This document shows positions 56,145 to 64,000 of a DNA stretch of 64,000 bases, in pieces (position 1 is the stretch's first letter; every line of letters starts with the position of its first letter). The stretch is from Cladosporium sp. IMV 00045 (Eukaryota; Ascomycota; Dothideomycetes; Cladosporiales; Cladosporiaceae), in assembly GCA_001931905.2 (NCBI GenBank), contig MSJI02000355.1, forward strand, positions 1 through 64,000, given 5' to 3'. The position numbers were made by a program, and so were the translations under genes. The notes below the pieces were generated by a model that was given only the letters and a program-made list of their open reading frames with translations, was not told where the DNA came from and did not search any database.

Positions 56145-56951
56145 GGGATGGTATCTGACCACATCGGACAGCACTCAGTACTCCAAGTGAAAAATCTTGC
56201 GGATGTGGCATCCTTTTCCGGCCCCCTCCAGGCGCAGGCCTTTAGCTGGCCCACACTGACTGATGGGGGTATTATCAGCAAATCCAAAGCCTCAAATGCA
56301 GATGGCTGTGTGAGAAATTTACACCGTGGCCTCATCGGAGTCAACATGGTGCAGAACGGACAAAGCTAGCGGAACACAAAAATCAAGGGAGATGTGGTGA
56401 AAATGGTACTTTTGATATACTACTCGTCGAACGAAGATTCAACCAGCAAGATAGCACGTAATGGCAAGACCATTTGATATTAAATCCGGCAGTGTGCTCT
56501 TCTCTAATTTAGCAGTTTCGCCGATGTTAAAGACATTTGTAACAATGCTTTCTCAAAAGTTTATTTCCATATTCATTGTGAATTATGGTATCTGAACTGG
56601 TGCTGTTTAATGTGGCTGTTTGTGCCCCCAGCTATTCTTTGTTCTTGTAGAATCTCTTGCCAGCGCCGTGATCTGATACTCTGGCGTTGTGGCTCAACAC
56701 TATCCGTCCGGCAGGCCAAGTACAGTACGCACTCAAAGTGTCAAGAATCTCCTCAGGTCGATGATATCCCACTCCTCCATCGGCCCCTATTGTGGCCTCT
56801 TGGCGGTACCTCGCGCCTCTTAATCTATTTCCCGCAGCATCTGTGCGCTTGAGAACGACAGTATGCATGTAGGGATCCCTTTCCTAGACGACGCGTCGCT
56901 GGCCCCTTTCTCTTGACAATCTGGTCTTTCACCTTTCCAGCTCTTGCATGA
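56145..56951. other. Intergenic between convergent genes
   Basis: About 800 bases, AT-rich in the middle (56400-56600). A minus-strand 78-residue frame at 56632-56868 has a protein-like composition but no recognisable family. Confidence 0.5.
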
Positions 56952-57508
56952 TCACTCTAGCTTATCCAGATGCTCCAGTCTCGTGAGCACAACTTGTTTC
57001 GACGTCTCTTGGATCTCTCCAGCGAGGAAAACCTCGTCCAGTATAGCATACACCTTCCCGCAGTATCAGCGCAATGCTCCGCCTTCTCGTTCATCTGTCC
57101 CAACAGCACTCACCTTGTAAAAGTTGAACACCAAGTCCAGCTCGCAGACATTGCCGAAGAACTGATCCAACACTTCCACGAAGAAGTGTATCGCTTCGAG
57201 ATATGCGAGTTCGTTGTCGTTGGCGTCTACGCAAGCGCAGAAGAATAGTCCTGCATAGCGGCGGTATACCACTTTCGAGGCGCCTCGGAATTCGACAAAG
57301 TTGGATTGGTGTTTTTGATCGCGCGGTGCGACGAGGCGGTGGATTTCTCCCTTGAGTTTGATCTTCTCGTCGTCGTTGTATGGGCTATACCACTTGGCTA
57401 GGCGGGTCTTGCCTCTAAGGGTTGGGTTAGCGAGTGCGTCTTGGAAAGTTGGATTGGATAAGGCGGCACATACTGTCGGTTTTGGATCAAGATGAAGGAG
57501 AGGACCAT
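56952..57508 (-). CDS. APS2: AP-2 clathrin adaptor sigma subunit
   Basis: Three exons on the minus strand: 57508-57474, 57414-57114 and 57053-56952; introns of 59 and 60 bp. The product has 145 residues, near the family length of 142. Sigma-2 is the small chain of the AP-2 complex that recruits clathrin to the plasma membrane. Conserved blocks are [20 protein letters not shown] across the first splice, [59 protein letters not shown], and [20 protein letters not shown] across the second splice. [20 protein letters not shown] favours sigma-2 over sigma-1 and sigma-3. The start is set by the family N-terminus; the longer upstream open frame is leader. Confidence 0.96.
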
Positions 57509-57899
57509 CTTGTCGCAGAAGCACCAGAGTTTCCCCTCTGGCTTGATTGTAAGACACTCGGTAGCAAGCGATTGACGAAGTGGGATGTGTAGCAGCTCGG
57601 ACCCCCCTGCAACTCCGCTAGCGTCTGGGGAAGTGAGGTGAGGTTCCTCCGTTGAAAGTTTGCGGCTAATTCCGTGCCAGACTCCGAGCTTCTTACATTG
57701 CCAAATCATGAAACGACCTTAATCATAAATAATCTTCGCACGACTGAAGCCTTACGCTGAAAGACATAGATGTCGAGGCTGGCGCGCTTCCATCGAGTTT
57801 ACTCACGCTCATGAGGAGAAGGCAGGACGCATTCGACTCCTGCAAGAAATCCAAACTTCGTTACAGCTTCAACAACTACATCGACAAAAACGTCGAAAG
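57509..57899. promoter_or_regulatory. Divergent promoter interval, APS2 / TFIIIC subunit
   Basis: About 390 bases between two divergent starts; nothing else recognised. Confidence 0.4.
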
Positions 57900-60254
57900 A
57901 TGACTACGGCACGCATTGAAGTGCCATTCTGGCCTACTGGCACTGATAACCTCAGCTGGTCCGCCGACAACCTAATTGCTGTTGGCGGAAGCGACTCGGT
58001 CGCCATTCTGGTTCCTCGTTTGAACCGCAATGGTCCAAACAACCTTTCCTGGGACAGTGTTGTCTTTCGAGTCAATGGGTTCAGTTTGAAGGAGATCCCT
58101 TTCAAGGACCCTTTCAGCTCGGCTAATTGGTCGCTTGGAGAGGAGCTTTCTATGCGTTACGTCGAGAGCCTCAAATGGTCACCACCAGGACTCGCGCGGT
58201 TCGGCACCTGTGTGCTTGCCATTCTGCACTCCAACCAAGCATTGGCTCTGTGGGAGTGTTTCGGTCAGCCGCAAAGCAAAGATAAATGGCGACGTTGTCT
58301 GACTGTCAATCGCGCTGTACAAGCATACTATCGCAACAGTTCAACACCCGACAAGGAGACCAAGCAGGTCCGGCAGAGAATCAGAGCCTTTGCCTGGGCA
58401 CCTGCATTACGAAAAAAGCGCTCTTCGATCGATTCCAAATTAGCGGCGTACCTTGCGCCAAGCATACATTACTTGGCGGTCTCCACTGACGGTGGCGACA
58501 TTCTCATCTTGAAGGTCGAGTCACCCCATCACGTTCTGGCTACGGAAAACGTCCAGTGGAGTTGCAATGTGGTACATCGCATACGACTACATGCAACCAA
58601 CGGCAATCCTCAATCCGGAATTTTGCAAAACAGTGGGGTTTCGCCGATCTCGAGTGTCACCGCTCTCGCTTTCAGTGATTGGTCCGGGAGTGCTCGGTCG
58701 CGACTTGCGTACATTGCAAAAGGGCGCCTCTGCGTTCGTGATGTACATTACGAAGACTCAGCGGACCTCAGCTCCCGGCTGACCACAAATGACCCGATTG
58801 AGTTGGCATCGCCACTCGCATCAGGACTTTCTGGGCCCTTGCAGTTTGCGCCTAATTCTGACTCTCTCCTGCTCTTTGGGCCGGATACGGTACTAAACGT
58901 CGATACAGCAGCATTCTCGACTGGCAAGCCACGGAGTCATCACCTTGACGGTAGATGGGATCCGATTACCGGCCTTGCTTTCGTTGCGAACGCGAATGGA
59001 AGTGGGAACGCAAACACAGATCTGCACATAGTCTCGCATCTCTCTACTGCGTCTTCTGCGACCTCGAGGCTACCGAAAACACTTAGCAAAGTGGCCAAAT
59101 TGAAGGAGCCAAATTGGCAGGATGCGCTTCAAGAGGACATCGCCAACTATGCTGCGTCGAACGATCTAGGGTCAAGCGTCCAAGAACGTACATGGGGCAT
59201 TGCGTCTTCTCCCTTGGGGGACTTCGTCGCCACTTGCGTCTCCTTATTACCTAGCGACATTCCCGCTCACATAATACAATCGGAACAGAGGAGCATCGTT
59301 GCGATCACTCAAGAATACAACAGTGAAGAGTTTCCGTTGCCATCCAGTGGCGGTCAATCGCTGCCGGAGACCATATCTGCTGAGACACTGTTATATTGCT
59401 TGTATCAATACGCGACTCGCGACGGTAACATCGACACAACCAAAAATGACACGGAGGGTATTCTGCAATCGGTAATGAGGGCCCTCGATATTTCCAAGGA
59501 TGATCTCAACGTTGTCACTGAGATGCCACTTCCCCTGGGCGGAGAGGAGGCTAACCTCGACGAATTGGACTCGAAGCTTGTCGAATATTTGATCTACTTG
59601 AGAGCACACATCTTCTACGGGCCCAACATGCTTTCGCAGCGTATTGAACGTCTCAAAGACGTGGCTTTCCAGCAACAACCAAAGGTGCAGCTTGCGAAAA
59701 TAAGCTTGAGCCATATTGCGGATGTCATCATTGGGCTCCCCGACAGGTTCAAAGAGGCTAGCGATCTGAGCAGGAAAATTGGAACTGCTTTCGCGGCCGT
59801 TAAAACCAAGATCGACTCACATGGAAGCTCGGTCGACCCGGAAATGATGGAGGCTGTGCGTTTCATCGAACAGTGCGGCATTTGCGATCAAGACATCAAG
59901 TTCGAGAATCCTCGCTGGGCACGGTGCCCTGGTGGTCACCAATTCACAAGGTGCGCGTTGACATTCCTTTCCATCATGGAGCCGGGCATCAGCAAAAGCT
60001 GTCGGATATGCAACGCCCTGTACATTAACGAAGATACGCTGCCTGCAATCAATGGTACGCCCTCTGAGATCGTGAAGAGTGAAGATGAGACCATGATCGA
60101 TGGCGAAGCTGCTGGAGGAAGTGGTGTAGCAATGACGGAAGATGACCAACAACAGCAACGCACTAATGTCATTGAACCTCAAGTGTCGCTGGCGAGGCTG
60201 CTTTTTGCTGCATGCGACAGATGCATTCTCTGCGGTGGGAAGTTTGTCGCTTAG
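57900..60254 (+). CDS. TFIIIC subunit with delta N-terminal and zinc-finger domains
   Basis: A single exon of 784 residues. The N-terminal half is a WD/beta-propeller-like region (IEVPFWPTGTDNLSWSADN, YVESLKWSPPGL), matching the TFIIIC 90-kDa/delta N-terminal domain. The last 130 residues carry the TFIIIC-type zinc region: CGICDQDIKF, ARCPGGHQFTRCALTFL, SCRICNALY and the closing CDRCILCGGKF. TFIIIC binds the internal promoters of tRNA genes and recruits TFIIIB for RNA polymerase III; this subunit is related to human GTF3C4. A Gln-rich acidic insert lies between the zinc motifs. It starts with a short leader, divergent from APS2. Confidence 0.85.
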   Translation: MTTARIEVPFWPTGTDNLSWSADNLIAVGGSDSVAILVPRLNRNGPNNLSWDSVVFRVNGFSLKEIPFKDPFSSANWSLGEELSMRYVESLKWSPPGLARFGTCVLAILHSNQALALWECFGQPQSKDKWRRCLTVNRAVQAYYRNSSTPDKETKQVRQRIRAFAWAPALRKKRSSIDSKLAAYLAPSIHYLAVSTDGGDILILKVESPHHVLATENVQWSCNVVHRIRLHATNGNPQSGILQNSGVSPISSVTALAFSDWSGSARSRLAYIAKGRLCVRDVHYEDSADLSSRLTTNDPIELASPLASGLSGPLQFAPNSDSLLLFGPDTVLNVDTAAFSTGKPRSHHLDGRWDPITGLAFVANANGSGNANTDLHIVSHLSTASSATSRLPKTLSKVAKLKEPNWQDALQEDIANYAASNDLGSSVQERTWGIASSPLGDFVATCVSLLPSDIPAHIIQSEQRSIVAITQEYNSEEFPLPSSGGQSLPETISAETLLYCLYQYATRDGNIDTTKNDTEGILQSVMRALDISKDDLNVVTEMPLPLGGEEANLDELDSKLVEYLIYLRAHIFYGPNMLSQRIERLKDVAFQQQPKVQLAKISLSHIADVIIGLPDRFKEASDLSRKIGTAFAAVKTKIDSHGSSVDPEMMEAVRFIEQCGICDQDIKFENPRWARCPGGHQFTRCALTFLSIMEPGISKSCRICNALYINEDTLPAINGTPSEIVKSEDETMIDGEAAGGSGVAMTEDDQQQQRTNVIEPQVSLARLLFAACDRCILCGGKFVA

Positions 60255-60534
60255 CGACTTTGCCTGATGTTGTGTAACGTGGTAACCGGTACGCCGGTTA
60301 GGCTTGGCTGCAATTTGAATATGCATTCCTGAAGGTCGCTGTTGTCAATGCAACTACAGTGAACGGCTACTGTGTTGTATCATGGCTCGGCGATGTCTCT
60401 TGTAATTCCTCCCTATGTGAAGGACGATAGTCGAAAACTACACATCCTCGTTGGCGCCAGAAGCCAGTGAAAGAAATATCCAGGAGGCAAGGGCAGCGTA
60501 CTCAATCGAAATTTTGCTGGAAAGCGAGAGCTCG

Positions 60535-62383
60535 ATGGATTCCGACATCAAACCAAGCATTGAAGGCAGCGTTCGCATGTCGGACTCGCCTCGACGCTCA
60601 CCACATGTCACACATTCGGTCAATAGTCCGGTTCGAAGCGTTCACCCTGAAATGCTTGAGTCGATAAACAGTCAAGCCGATTTCGGGGCCAGAAAAGCAG
60701 ACTTCTTCGATGACACCACAAGCGAGGAGGATGAGGTTACGGGAATGCTGGACAGAGAGGCTAGCGGTGTCGAAGAGACCTTGCTTCACCGAGGGCGACA
60801 TTCACAAAGCAAACGACGACCATCACGACCTCAAACGGGCGTCAACGAAACTCCGGTCGCACAGAGCCAGGGTAAAGGTCGCTCCTCTCAGCCTGAAGGA
60901 GACGGATATCAGAGGCTCTCCCCAGTCAAAAGACCAGGGGAAAGTACCCGCTACAAAGACGAACCAGATGTACCAGATACACCAAGTACCTCATTCAACG
61001 GCTCGATTACTGAGCTTCTGCCAGGAGAACATGGCAGCAGTCCGCCACAATACCCCAAACCAGCAAGGTTTTCTGGCTTTAGCAGACCACACAGTACCGT
61101 TGACCCTCGATCTGAGCCGGCGTACTGAGCCGGCGTACAGGTCCTCTTCGGTTATGCCAGCGCCCGTTGCAACCAAAGTGGATCAGATCCTGTCAGCTCA
61201 TGCTATCGCGCACGAAATCACCCTGCAAGCACTAATGCGTGACGAGACCACTCTGGACAGAACCATCGACTCGTTCGCGCCTATGCATCCCGGCGATCGA
61301 GGTTCGCTCCTACCCGCCTCGCTTCGAATCAACGACCCAAGAAGCCCAGGAAGCATGCGCAAGTTCTCGGCTTCAGGCGAAACACAACAGACACCAAGCA
61401 GCGGCAAACGTGTTCAGGTTGTTCCACCGCCCATCGATACATCGGGGCCAAGACCATCGCTCCCAGCGAGCCTCGTCCGGACTCCATACCCTTTCGAAGG
61501 CGAGGGTGTTCATCACAAAGATCTCAGCCACTTGGTTGAAGGCGGACAGGACGCGAAAGCACCAATTCCAGACAATGAGAGCGTGCTCACGCTCAGCATC
61601 CGACCCAGTGCATCCAACAACCGCCGACGAGTGACTTCCATTATTCTACCAGGCTCAAACACCTTAACCACGATTCGAAGCGCAGGCCCCACAGAAAAGG
61701 AGAACCATTTCCGCGGCCTCGAGTTCGACGACCAGGAACTCTTCCGCCAACTAAAGCAAGCCTATGCCGAGCTCTCCGGACCGTGGAGATTCCTTAGCGC
61801 CAGACCCCTCAAACGCATCGTCGTCTCCGGCGCCGCCAGCAAAGCAGCAGACGCGGGCTACGGGTGGTTACACTCCCCGCGAAGTCCGCGAGAGCTCGCG
61901 TTCAAAGGTCTGAAAGACACGTTCAGCGAGGACAAGATTCTCGCGCACTACTATCGCCCCGCCATGGGCAAGTCTAGATATGCGTTTGTGCATTGGGCGC
62001 ACCGACTGGCTGCTGCGGAGAACCGACGAGCGCCTGAGAGAGAGAACGCACGGCGCGAGGTGGAAGGGAATCTTGTGCGCAAACTCGATCAGCCGGAGGG
62101 CCTGGAGTTTGTGCTGTCGTGGTCTATTTTGAGATTATCCCTGGCTCTGCTTTCAGTGCTGATTCTCGCCGTTGCGGCCGTGCTCTTATGGACATTTCTA
62201 GGTCGCAGCACGACGTTTGATGAGCTGGAGGGGTCAGAGCCTGGTGACATGTCAGTCCATGGCAGTGGTTTTATGAACGCCGGAGACCGCGTGGGAACCG
62301 GCATGGCGATGGGCATCTGCGTGCTGCTGATAGGTCTGAGCACTATAGCGGGCTGGATGGGCGTGAGCTGGCTTGTGATCTGA
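60535..62383 (+). pseudogene. Membrane protein gene broken by a 13-bp tandem duplication
   Basis: Frame 1 is open to a TGA at 61126-61128; frame 2 then carries the rest to the stop at 62381-62383. The break coincides exactly with a 13-bp direct duplication (61113-61125 and 61126-61138), and skipping one copy makes the two frames continuous. The first part is polar and Ser/Pro-rich. The second part is disordered to about 61690, then has a conserved-looking block (FDDQELFRQLKQAYAELSG, RFLSARPLKRIVV, FSEDKILAHYYRP, YAFVHWAHRLAAAE) and two C-terminal membrane segments at about 62125-62200 and 62300-62380. It resembles uncharacterised fungal membrane proteins. The start at 60535 is the first in-frame ATG; an upstream exon is possible. 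It may be a real null allele, a recent mutation or an assembly error. Confidence 0.7.
61113..61138. repeat. 13-bp tandem duplication in coding sequence
   Basis: Two exact adjacent copies of TGAGCCGGCGTAC; the second copy supplies the TGA that closes the upstream frame. Confidence 0.97.
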
Positions 62384-62444
62384 TATCTGCATTTTCTTCT
62401 CTCTTCTCGATCAAATATTGCATCCCAACAAACTTTCGTAATAA

Positions 62445-63914
62445 TCACCCCTGCAAATCAAACAACTTCCCAGCATTAGGCATCCACTCATCATCCCACC
62501 TTCTCTTCCCCTCTTCCAGCACGCCCTGCCTGAGCTTCTCCAACTCTCCCCCTTCGCCCATGAACAGCTCTTCCAGAATCCGAGTCAGTTCCTCGGCAGA
62601 CCCAAAGCCGCGGCCGTTCAGACCTTCCGTGACGAGCTCCGGCCATGCTTCGAATTTACTCCATCCCGCGACGGGAAGGCCGGTGCCGAACATGTCCACA
62701 ACTTTCATGGGCAGATCGACGCCTGAGGATGATGTGTGCAGGCTGATTCCCAGATTTGCCGAGCCGAGGAGCGACGCGTAGTCATCCGCGCTGAGCCATG
62801 CGGTGATGACGACGACGTTAAGCAATCGCTTTTCTTGGTTCAACTTCCGAATTTGTTCGAGATAATACTCCTTCTGCGGACCTTTGCCCGTGATGATAGC
62901 GAGGATCTTAGGCAGACTGGTCTGGTTCGTGGCGGAAGCAGAGTACGCCACGAGCGCGTCAAGGAGGATGGAGAAATCCTCATCCGGAGTCCAGGATGTG
63001 GACGACACGACGAGCCGCCAGGTGCCTTTCTCGATGTCCGAGGCGTATTGTGCTGTTTCTGGGAGTCGGTGGAGGAAAGCGGAGCGTTCGCTCTGCGACA
63101 GGGGTTGGAAATGCTTCGGTGGGCGGTCGTGCAGGGCGGCGGCGTTGAGGTTCCATTTCGATTTGAGCACGCGAGCCATGGCGTTTGTGACAGTAAAGTG
63201 GGCGAAGGCCCGCGCCGAGAAGAAGCCTTCGTACCATTTGGAGATTCGCACGAGGGAATGCGTGTTGCCTAGGCGGAGGGCTAGGATGGAGTAGCCAAAG
63301 TTGTGCCAGTCGATGACTAATCTTGTTTTGCGGAAGATGCACAGGAATTGAGCCACGGCAAGCGTTGGGATTGATGGTGGGTTTTGGACTATCATCCATT
63401 TCGCTGGTGCGGTCTTGTATCCGAGGGCGTAGTAGAGACTCCAGATTTGGTGCAACACCTTCAGTGGTGCGGTAAGGAGGAACAGCAGTCTATTGCTAGT
63501 TTGCAGATACTTTGGGAATGTTGGAATCGGCAAGACAGATATCAAACGATTGGCCTGAATGTCTGGATGGACGTCTGAATCGACATACCCAACGATCACG
63601 GCTCTGCCTCCTTTGGCAGCAATACTCAAGGCATGGTATTGCATTCGAGGACTCCGGCCAATATCACCGAGCACGACGACATGGACAGACGTCCCGACCT
63701 TGAACACGCCGTCCGCATTCTTGTGCTTTTGGTAAGAAGCGTAGCCTGACTTTTCGGCATTCTTCTTGTCTTCCTCTGTGAAATCTGAGTCTTTGAATTC
63801 GCGGGATTGAGAAGGATCGAAGATTTGAGGCAAGGTGGCGATGAAGATAGTCAATGCTGTGGACGCCGCGAAAGCGAATGGCAGTATCAACTGCAGGACG
63901 TCCAGCAGGTCCAT
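62445..63914 (-). CDS. ALG1: ALG1 beta-1,4-mannosyltransferase (lipid-linked oligosaccharide assembly)
   Basis: A single exon of 489 residues from the ATG at 63914, which is followed directly by the family's N-terminal membrane anchor (LLDVLQLILPFAFAASTALT); a Met 23 codons upstream is less likely. Alg1 (GT33) adds the first mannose to dolichyl-PP-chitobiose on the cytosolic face of the ER. Signatures are VVLGDIGRSPRMQYHALSIA, VGYVDSDVHPDI, the WMIVQNPPSIPTLAV block, VIDWHNFGYSIL, TNAMARVLKSKW and ALHDRPPKHFQPLS, with the donor-site region SSSGVDLPMKVVDMFGTGLP near the end. An acidic insert after the anchor is typical of fungi. Confidence 0.95.
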   Translation of the reverse strand: MDLLDVLQLILPFAFAASTALTIFIATLPQIFDPSQSREFKDSDFTEEDKKNAEKSGYASYQKHKNADGVFKVGTSVHVVVLGDIGRSPRMQYHALSIAAKGGRAVIVGYVDSDVHPDIQANRLISVLPIPTFPKYLQTSNRLLFLLTAPLKVLHQIWSLYYALGYKTAPAKWMIVQNPPSIPTLAVAQFLCIFRKTRLVIDWHNFGYSILALRLGNTHSLVRISKWYEGFFSARAFAHFTVTNAMARVLKSKWNLNAAALHDRPPKHFQPLSQSERSAFLHRLPETAQYASDIEKGTWRLVVSSTSWTPDEDFSILLDALVAYSASATNQTSLPKILAIITGKGPQKEYYLEQIRKLNQEKRLLNVVVITAWLSADDYASLLGSANLGISLHTSSSGVDLPMKVVDMFGTGLPVAGWSKFEAWPELVTEGLNGRGFGSAEELTRILEELFMGEGGELEKLRQGVLEEGKRRWDDEWMPNAGKLFDLQG

Positions 63915-64000
63915 TCTGCGAATTGATTGAAGGATTGATGTTGGATTGGGATGACGTCTCTTTGTTCTTGGATCTTTAATCAAAAGTCCAGCTGTTGGTT

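Noticed and set aside
56632..56868. 78-residue minus-strand frame just downstream of APS2
   Set aside because: The composition is protein-like but there is no family, no clear own promoter and only 84 bases to the APS2 stop; too little to call a gene.
1..63914. ALG9 and ALG1 as a glycosylation gene cluster
   Set aside because: They act in one pathway but lie about 62 kb apart with unrelated genes between them; coincidence is the simpler reading.

Overview
The window is nuclear DNA of a filamentous ascomycete. The evidence is many short introns (about 48-89 bp) with GTANGT-type donors, CTRAC-like branch sites and YAG acceptors; a gene set that includes WEE1, SLU7, SOF1, NMA111, NAA30, VAC7 and a TFIIIC subunit; and long CT-rich leaders. 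Typical Pezizomycotina genes (a GRG1/CCG-1-like protein, a PRISE-type reductase, a CYP52-like P450, a tyrosinase, a DUF3445 protein) support this. A Dothideomycete, perhaps Capnodiales/Mycosphaerellales, is my best guess, but that is inference from general protein character. Exon boundaries were worked out by hand and every spliced model given stays in frame.

Layout. 1-9.3 kb: the 3' end of ALG9, a membrane-anchored DUF3445 protein, a lineage hypothetical, a PRISE/SDR reductase, NAA30 (NatC catalytic subunit) and, divergent from it, LRO1 (phospholipid:diacylglycerol acyltransferase). 9.3-12.8 kb is an accessory-looking patch with an inverted duplication, a small secreted 8-cysteine protein, an orphan hypothetical gene and a stray copy of the LRO1 3' end. 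12.8-14.5 kb: a P450. 14.5-18.6 kb has no convincing gene. 18.6-28.1 kb: WEE1 and VAC7, separated by 3 kb of non-coding DNA. 29.5-37.5 kb: an MFS monocarboxylate-type transporter, a membrane-anchored PI-PLC-like protein, a GT8 glycosyltransferase and a six-exon tyrosinase. 39.8-50 kb: SOF1, a CinA-like amidase, GRG1-like, phosphopantothenate-cysteine ligase (CAB2), a second MFS transporter and SLU7. 50-64 kb: NMA111, a small basic SANT-like protein, a hypothetical, APS2 (AP-2 sigma), a TFIIIC subunit, a membrane-protein gene broken by a 13-bp tandem duplication, and ALG1 at the right edge.

Most genes are housekeeping and do not form one pathway. ALG9 and ALG1 both act in lipid-linked oligosaccharide assembly but lie at opposite ends of the window. 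The tyrosinase, P450, PRISE reductase and transporters are spread among housekeeping genes and do not look like a metabolite cluster. I found no phage, CRISPR, rRNA or convincing tRNA. The most notable signals are the frame-breaking 13-bp duplication near 61.1 kb, the inverted duplication near 9.85 kb, the LRO1 3'-end relic near 11.87 kb, an ATG-only first coding exon in SOF1, and a minimal upstream ORF abutting the WEE1 start. I saw no clear previously undescribed multi-gene system.
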